A stretch of 6,280 bases of DNA from Pseudonocardia sp. (GTDB lineage Bacteria; Actinomycetota; Actinomycetes; Mycobacteriales; Pseudonocardiaceae). The stretch spans positions 1-6,280 of the forward strand of contig JASLAP010000456.1 of the NCBI GenBank assembly GCA_030147065.1. Direction: 5' to 3'. The number at the start of each line of letters is the position of its first letter. The stretch's first letter is position 1. The notes under the pieces are model-generated. The model saw only the letters and a list, made by a program, of their open reading frames with translations. It did not search any database and had not been told where the DNA came from. This document shows, piece by piece, positions 1 to 4,418 of the stretch. Made by a program: the position numbers and the translations under genes.

Positions 1-1829
1 AGCCCACCGCCCGCTCCGCCTACCGGTGATCGTGCGCGGAAGTTCACGCCCCGGCGTGAACTTCCGCGCACGACCAACGGGGCCAGGTAGATGCCCTGGC
101 CGGGGCCCAGCGGCAGGTCGAAGGCGAAGAACAGCGACAGGATCAGCGCCCAGGCCAGCCAGAACGGCACCACGAACGGCACCATCTTGGCGATCACCGT
201 GCCGAGTCCGGCTGCGGGCTGGTAGCGCCGCACGAAGGTCAACAGGACGATCATGTACGGGTTCAGCGGGGTCATCACCTGGGTCGCCGAGTCCCCGACC
301 CGGAACGCCGCCTGGATGAACCCCGGCTCGTAGCCCAGCAGCAGGAACAGCGGGACGAACACGCTGGCCATCAGCGTCCACAGGCTCGACCCGGAGATGA
401 TGAACAGGTTCAGCGCCGAGGCCAGCACGATGAACCCGAGGATCGCCGGGTAGCCGGTCAGCCCGATGCCCTGCAGGAACTGCGCCCCGGTCACCGCCAT
501 CCAGGCGCCCAGGTTGGTCCAGCTGAACAGCGCGATGAACTGGCCGAGGATGAACGCCAGCACGATGAACCCGGCCAGGTCGGCCAGCGCCCGGCCCATC
601 AGCAGCGGCACGTCCGCGCTGCGCCGGATGACCCCGGCGGCGATGCCGTAGGCCAGCGCCGGGGTGAAGAAGGCCAGGAAGACCAGCGTGACCACGGAGT
701 CGAGCAGCGGCGACTCCGGCAGGTAGCCGCCGGTGTCGTTGCGCAGCGGCGAGCCCGGCACCAGCACGAGCACCAGCACCGCCGCGACCAGGCCGAGGAA
801 GGCGAGCCCGGCGACGCGCAGCCCGCGCCGCTCGGCGTCGGTCAGCTCGGCCCGGACCTCGGTGTGCGCCTCGGCCCGGTCCGCCGGTGCCGCCGGGCGG
901 CCCTGGTCGGCCTCCTCGTCCGGGAACCCGGAGCGGACCAGGCCCGGCTCGACGACCCGGTCGATGATGAACCCGGCCAGCAGGCTCAGCACGATCGCCG
1001 AGACCACGTTGAAGAAGTAGTTCGACACCGGGGTGACCGTCGTGCCGGCGTCCGGCAGGGTCTGCGCGACACCGGTGGTGATCCCGGCGAACAGCGCGTC
1101 CAGGCTGGTGACGACCAGCGAGGTCGAGTAGCCCGCGCCGGCCGCGGCGAACCCGCCGATCAGCCCGGCGACCGGGTGCCGCCCGGCCGCCTTGAACACG
1201 ATCGCGGCCAGCGGCGGGATGACGATGAACGCCGAGTCGGCCATCACGCTGCCGGTGACCCCGACGAAGCCCAGCGCGTAGGGCAGCAGCGAGCGCGGCG
1301 CGTTGCGGAAGGCCAGCCGGATCAGCGCGGCCAGCATCCCGGTCCGCTCGGCCAGCCCCACCCCGAGCATGATCGTGACGACGGTCTGCAGCGGCGGGAA
1401 GCCGATGAAGTTCGAGGCCAGTCCGGTGAACAGGAACTCCAGCCCGGCCGCGGTGAACGCGCCCTGGATCGCGGTGGGCTCGGCCTCGCCCGGCACGGTC
1501 ACGGCGACCCCGGCCGCCGCCATCGCCGTGGACACGACCGCCACCACCAGGGTGAGCAGCACGAACAGGATGAACGGCTCGGGCAGCCGGTTGCCGACCC
1601 GCTCGATGCCGCCCAGCACCCGGTCCAACCGGGTCGGCGCGGCCTCGGCCTGGACGGTGGCCGTCCGGCCGGGCGTCGGCTCGGTGGCCTCCGGCCCGGT
1701 CGTGGCGGGCCGCGGCTCGTCGGACCGGGCCGGTTCCGGGCCGGAGCCGTCGGGGCCGGACCGCCGGAGCCGGTCCGGGGCGGGTCGGTCCGGGGACGGC
1801 TCGGGCGGCTCGGGCGGGTTGTCGGGCAC
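1..1829 (-). CDS. abgT: AbgT/MtrF-family membrane transporter (p-aminobenzoyl-glutamate transporter family), 3' end not reached
   Basis: This is a multi-pass inner-membrane transporter. E. coli AbgT imports p-aminobenzoyl-glutamate, while the relative MtrF has been described as an antimetabolite exporter, so the direction here is unknown. The start is GTG at 1829, preceded by GGAGG with 7 nt spacing. Residues 1-66 are a Pro/Arg/Glu-rich, probably disordered cytosolic extension absent from E. coli AbgT. Homology begins near residue 68 (LDRVLGGIERVGNRLPEPF). Hydrophobic stretches then run to about residue 570, broken by a hydrophilic loop at about 298-337. Family hallmarks are seen: the GRHPVAGL segment (216-223), SLDALFAGIT (242-251), and S481, W484, P502, R510, D513 and P521. 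From memory, the last six match in spacing the conserved MtrF residues S417, W420, P438, R446, D449 and P457. The usual C-terminal signature LPLGPGQGIYLAP ends at residue 584, but no stop follows. The frame runs through a perfect palindrome to the left edge (609 complete codons). It lies 23 nt downstream of the M20D peptidase gene. Family assignment is certain; the substrate and the true C-terminus are not. Confidence 0.93.
   Translation of the reverse strand, partial: MPDNPPEPPEPSPDRPAPDRLRRSGPDGSGPEPARSDEPRPATTGPEATEPTPGRTATVQAEAAPTRLDRVLGGIERVGNRLPEPFILFVLLTLVVAVVSTAMAAAGVAVTVPGEAEPTAIQGAFTAAGLEFLFTGLASNFIGFPPLQTVVTIMLGVGLAERTGMLAALIRLAFRNAPRSLLPYALGFVGVTGSVMADSAFIVIPPLAAIVFKAAGRHPVAGLIGGFAAAGAGYSTSLVVTSLDALFAGITTGVAQTLPDAGTTVTPVSNYFFNVVSAIVLSLLAGFIIDRVVEPGLVRSGFPDEEADQGRPAAPADRAEAHTEVRAELTDAERRGLRVAGLAFLGLVAAVLVLVLVPGSPLRNDTGGYLPESPLLDSVVTLVFLAFFTPALAYGIAAGVIRRSADVPLLMGRALADLAGFIVLAFILGQFIALFSWTNLGAWMAVTGAQFLQGIGLTGYPAILGFIVLASALNLFIISGSSLWTLMASVFVPLFLLLGYEPGFIQAAFRVGDSATQVMTPLNPYMIVLLTFVRRYQPAAGLGTVIAKMVPFVVPFWLAWALILSLFFAFDLPLGPGQGIYLAPLVVRGSSRRGVNFRARSPVGGAGGG
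30..73. repeat. Perfect inverted repeat (21-bp arms, 2-nt centre) at the 3' end of the transporter frame
   Basis: The left arm at 30-50 contains cgtgcgcggaagttcacgcc (31-50). The right arm at 53-73 is its exact reverse complement, separated by only the two bases at 51-52. Outside the arms, 28-27 could still pair with 75-76 after one mismatch. Such long, perfect symmetry cannot come from coding constraint. Candidate explanations are a REP-like or other dispersed palindromic element, a bidirectional transcription terminator, or a miniature mobile element. There is no T-tract on either side. It immediately follows the codon for the last conserved transporter residue and contains no stop in the transporter frame. 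No second copy was seen in this window. Confidence 0.9.
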
Positions 1830-1836
1830 GGGACGA

Positions 1837-1841
1837 CCTCC
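1837..1841 (-). promoter_or_regulatory. Shine-Dalgarno site of the AbgT-family gene
   Basis: GGAGG on the minus strand lies 7 nt upstream of the GTG at 1829. It is the strongest ribosome binding site in the window; the glycosyltransferase and peptidase starts have only weak ones. It fixes the transporter start, and therefore supports the long N-terminal extension as genuinely translated. It also means the transporter can be translated independently of the upstream peptidase gene. Confidence 0.75.
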
Positions 1842-1852
1842 GGGAGTGGGCG

Positions 1853-3172
1853 TCAGTCGAAGAAGCTCGGCACGTCCAGCGGGCCGCCGGCGGTGGCGAA
1901 CTCGGCGTGCACGGCCTCGCGCAGTGCGGCGTCGGCCAGGTAGTCGACCGCGGTGAGCGCGAGCCCCGCGGCGCCGTCGCGGACCGCCCGGTCGCCGGCC
2001 GGCGAGCCGGCCGCGGCGGCGAACTCGACGGTGTGCAGCGCGACCGTCGGCCCGGAGACGGCGATCATCGGGTGGATCGCCGGCATCCGGAACGACAGGT
2101 TGCCCAGGTCGGTCGACCCGGTCAGGAACTCCGGCACGACGCCCGGCGGCAGCGGTTGGCGACCGCACGGGCGCTGGTTGACCGCCCACCGCTCGGCCAG
2201 CGCCCGGTTGGCCCGGATCGGCAGGTAGGGCGGCTGGGAGTCCCAGAGCAGCTCGACCCCGCAGCCGGTCATCGCGGCCGCGCCCTCGGCCACGGCGGTC
2301 ACCCGGTCGGCCAGGTCGCGCAGCGTGTCCGGCGTCATCGAGCGCAGGTAGAACAGCAGCGCCGCCCGGTCCGGGACGACGTTGGGCCGCGAGCCGCCGT
2401 CGGTGAACACGCCGTGCGCGCGGTCGCCGTCGGGCAGGTGCTGGCGCAGCGCGGCGACCCCCTGGTAGGCGGCGACCGCGGCGTCCAGCGCGTTGCGCCC
2501 CATGAACGGCTGCGCCGAGGCGTGCGCGGCCACGCCGTGGAACACCATCTCCACCTGCCGGCGGCCCAGGAACGGGTGCACGGCGACGTCGTGGCTGAAC
2601 GGGTGCAGCATGATCACGGCGTCGACGTCGTCGAAGACCCCGGCCCGGGCCAGCGTCTCCTTGCCGCCGCCGCCCTCCTCGGCCGGCGTCCCGATCAGCG
2701 ACAGCCGCCCGCCGGTGCGCTCCACGGCGGGCGCCGCGGCCAGGAACGCGCCGGTCGCCGTCGAGCAGATGATGTTGTGCCCGCAGCCGTGCCCGATCCC
2801 GGGCAGCGCGTCGTACTCGGCCAGCACCGCGACGTGCGGGCCGCCCGCACCGACCCCGGCGACCAGCGACGTCGCCAACCCGCCGACCCCGACCTCGCTG
2901 CGGTGGCCCCGGCGCTCCAGCAGCGCGGCCACCGCCCCGACCGACCGGTGCTCCTCGAAGGACGTCTCGGGGTGGGCGTGCAGGTCGTGGGACAGCGCGA
3001 GGAGGTCCTCGGCCAGCTGCTCGACGGCCGCCGCCACCCCGTCGCGCAGGTCCCGCGGCGCGCCCTCGTGCGGCGAGGCCAGCGGCTCGGCGTCGGCCAC
3101 CGCCTGCTCGGTGCGGGCCACGAGCGCGCGCAGGAACGAGTCGTCGGGCGGGATCGGGGCGGCGCGCGACAT
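1853..3172 (-). CDS. M20D-family metallopeptidase/amidohydrolase, PM20D2/AbgB-like
   Basis: This is a probably cytosolic, 439-residue metal-dependent amide hydrolase. Relatives cleave p-aminobenzoyl-glutamate (AbgA/AbgB), N-acyl amino acids, or beta-alanyl and arginyl dipeptides (PM20D2). Visible motifs are EYDALPGIGHGCGHN (119-133), TPAEEGGGG (162-170), LHP (189-191), AAHASAQP (215-222), GSTDLGNLSF (352-361) and ALHTVEF (378-384). The predicted two-metal site is C130, H132, E166, H190 and H380, with E165 as general base. Spacing of the first four matches plant amidohydrolase ILL2. The insert of about 115 residues following AAHASAQP is the usual dimerisation (lid) domain. No signal peptide is evident. 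ATG at 3172 is chosen although its ribosome site is weak (GCAGG). An alternative GTG at 3220 would overlap the glycosyltransferase stop, lies at the edge of a hairpin stem, and adds 16 residues including a rare TTA codon. Pairing with an AbgT transporter 23 nt downstream supports a linked substrate. A second, AbgA-like subunit is not seen. Confidence 0.93.
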   Translation of the reverse strand: MSRAAPIPPDDSFLRALVARTEQAVADAEPLASPHEGAPRDLRDGVAAAVEQLAEDLLALSHDLHAHPETSFEEHRSVGAVAALLERRGHRSEVGVGGLATSLVAGVGAGGPHVAVLAEYDALPGIGHGCGHNIICSTATGAFLAAAPAVERTGGRLSLIGTPAEEGGGGKETLARAGVFDDVDAVIMLHPFSHDVAVHPFLGRRQVEMVFHGVAAHASAQPFMGRNALDAAVAAYQGVAALRQHLPDGDRAHGVFTDGGSRPNVVPDRAALLFYLRSMTPDTLRDLADRVTAVAEGAAAMTGCGVELLWDSQPPYLPIRANRALAERWAVNQRPCGRQPLPPGVVPEFLTGSTDLGNLSFRMPAIHPMIAVSGPTVALHTVEFAAAAGSPAGDRAVRDGAAGLALTAVDYLADAALREAVHAEFATAGGPLDVPSFFD

Positions 3173-3200
3173 GCCTGCGGAGGGTAATCCGTGCCCGCCG

Positions 3201-3229
3201 CGACCGCCGGACGCGATCACCGGCGGTCG
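3201..3229 (-). terminator. 10-bp stem-loop over the glycosyltransferase stop codon; possible terminator or attenuator
   Basis: The arms cgaccgccgg (3201-3210) and ccggcggtcg (3220-3229) are perfectly complementary around a 9-nt loop. On the coding strand the TGA stop (3219-3217) is the first three bases of the loop. The stem is entirely G/C apart from one A-T pair near its base. No U-tract follows, so this would be a non-canonical actinobacterial-type terminator, an attenuator, or an mRNA-stability element. It could partly separate the glycosyltransferase from the peptidase-transporter pair. It would also mask the alternative GTG start at 3220. The structure is seen; its function is inferred. 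Confidence 0.35.
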
Positions 3230-4389
3230 AGCACCCGTTCGACGCCGTCCGCCGCCGCGGTGGCCCCGCCGGCGGTGGCGATCTCGCCGCGCATCCAGTC
3301 CAGCCGGTCGCGGACGACGACGTCGTCCGCGACGTCCCGCACGTCCGCCCAGAACCCCTCGGCGGTCAGGCGGGCGGGGTCGAGCACGTGGCCGAGCCCG
3401 AGCTCGGCGATGCGGTCGGCGTTGGCCCGCTGCTCGGCCATCTGCGGCAGCGCCAGCAGGGGAACGCCGCGGGTCAGGCCCTCCATCGTGCCGCCCATCC
3501 CGGCGTGGGTGACGAACACGCATGCGTGCCGCAGCACCGCCAGCTGCGGCACCTGGGCGTGGACCTCGACGTTGGCCGGGACCGGGCCGAGCACGGCGGG
3601 GTCCACGTCCCCGACCGCCAGCACCACGTGCCACGGCCGGCCCGCCGCCGACGTCACGACCATCCGGTAGAAGTCGGGGAGGTCGTTGTAGCCGGTGCCG
3701 AGCGAGACGAGGACGACGCGGTCGGCGCCCGGCGGCGGTGCCCACCCGCCCTGGAAGGCGCGCTCGGTGAGGCAGGGGCCGACGAAGGCGTAGCCGTCGG
3801 TGAAGGTGTCGCCCGCGTACTGGAACGCCCGCGGCAGGGTGACGACCCGCAGCCCGGCTCCGGCGCCCCGCATGAACCCGCCGACGTCGGTGATCCCCTG
3901 GCCGCGCAGGTAGCGGCCGATGCGCAGGATCGTGCGCAGGAACTGCGGGCTCAGCGGGTTGATCCGGGCGTAGGCCCGCATCGACCAGTGCCGGTTGCCC
4001 ACCAGGTTCGGCCACGTCTCCACCGACGGCAGCTCCCAGCGGTGCGCGAGGACGCGCCCCCACCAGGCGAGCGGTCCGTCGTGCAGGACGAGGTCCGGGG
4101 GCTCGGCGGCGGCCAGGACGGGGACGAGCGCCGCGGTCTCGTCCAGCAGCATCCCCATCGCCCGGACCAGCTCCCGCCCGTGCATCTGCGGGATCTCCTC
4201 GCGCCCCATCGCCTCCCAGGTGGAGGTGACGGGCTCGAAGCGGGCACCGGTCTCGGCGATCCGGTCGGCGAACGGCCTCGGCGCCCAGTAGGTCACGTCG
4301 TGCCCGCGGCGCACCAGCTCCGCGACGATCCCGAGCGTCGGGTTGACGTGTCCCGCTCCCAGCGGCCCGTAGCAGGAGATCCGCGCCAC
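3217..4389 (-). CDS. MGT-type (macrolide, OleD/YjiC-like) family 1 glycosyltransferase
   Basis: This is a 390-residue GT-B fold enzyme expected to transfer a sugar from a nucleotide-sugar donor to a hydroxyl of a small lipophilic acceptor such as a macrolide, flavonoid or other aromatic. Relatives such as OleD inactivate antibiotics by glucosylation. The N-terminal acceptor domain (about 1-205) opens with the GAGHVNPTL motif, and H14 is the predicted catalytic base. D104 in LVLHDG is its likely partner Asp (spacing about as in OleD). The C-terminal donor domain (about 222-390) shows VSLGTGYND (228-236), VPQLAVL (280-286) and the donor signature around H295 (THAGMGGTMEGLTRGVP, 294-310), followed by PQMAEQRANADR (315-326), in which Q320 should contact the sugar. 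Length is normal for the family, without signal peptide or membrane segment. The start is GTG at 4389, directly before the conserved first beta strand; its ribosome site is weak. It lies 21 nt after hrpA and in the same frame as it, so it may be translated by coupling or reinitiation. Donor and acceptor cannot be read from sequence. Confidence 0.93.
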   Translation of the reverse strand: MARISCYGPLGAGHVNPTLGIVAELVRRGHDVTYWAPRPFADRIAETGARFEPVTSTWEAMGREEIPQMHGRELVRAMGMLLDETAALVPVLAAAEPPDLVLHDGPLAWWGRVLAHRWELPSVETWPNLVGNRHWSMRAYARINPLSPQFLRTILRIGRYLRGQGITDVGGFMRGAGAGLRVVTLPRAFQYAGDTFTDGYAFVGPCLTERAFQGGWAPPPGADRVVLVSLGTGYNDLPDFYRMVVTSAAGRPWHVVLAVGDVDPAVLGPVPANVEVHAQVPQLAVLRHACVFVTHAGMGGTMEGLTRGVPLLALPQMAEQRANADRIAELGLGHVLDPARLTAEGFWADVRDVADDVVVRDRLDWMRGEIATAGGATAAADGVERVLDRR

Positions 4390-4402
4390 GGCGCGCAGGC
4401 TA

Positions 4403-4418
4403 CCCGCTGCTCAGCGGG
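4403..4418 (-). terminator. Short stem-loop across the hrpA stop codon; weak terminator candidate
   Basis: The sequence cccgctgctcagcggg folds into a 6-bp stem (4403-4408 with 4413-4418) and a 4-nt loop. It overlaps the hrpA TGA at 4413-4411 and ends about 14 nt before the glycosyltransferase GTG. There is no U-tract, and a 16-bp inverted repeat is not rare by chance in such GC-rich DNA. It is recorded because a similar hairpin overlaps the next stop codon downstream. It may influence hrpA mRNA ends or coupling. Confidence 0.18.

Noticed and set aside
1..29. Plus-strand frame ending in TGA at 27-29 as the tail of a convergent gene
   Set aside because: Only eight codons are visible, too few to support a coding call. 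It is mentioned only as context for the palindrome.
1836..1849. Small inverted repeat around the transporter ribosome binding site (CTCC and GGAG)
   Set aside because: The arms are separated by a single base, too tight to fold, and such matches are common around GGAGG sites.
864..1943. Long plus-strand open frame opposite the transporter gene (359 codons)
   Set aside because: The translation is low-complexity and charged, rich in Arg, Gly, Asp and Gln, with no fold signature. The opposite strand encodes conserved AbgT motifs throughout.
1907..3187. Long plus-strand open frame opposite the M20D peptidase gene (426 codons)
   Set aside because: It mirrors a strongly supported minus-strand gene. 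Its translation is Arg/Gly/Gln-rich with no recognisable motif, as expected for an antisense frame at this GC content.
3173..4063. Upstream extension of the peptidase frame by nearly 300 codons into the glycosyltransferase gene
   Set aside because: The added residues are Arg/Pro/Gly shadow sequence overlapping the real glycosyltransferase. The M20D homology begins only after the ATG at 3172.
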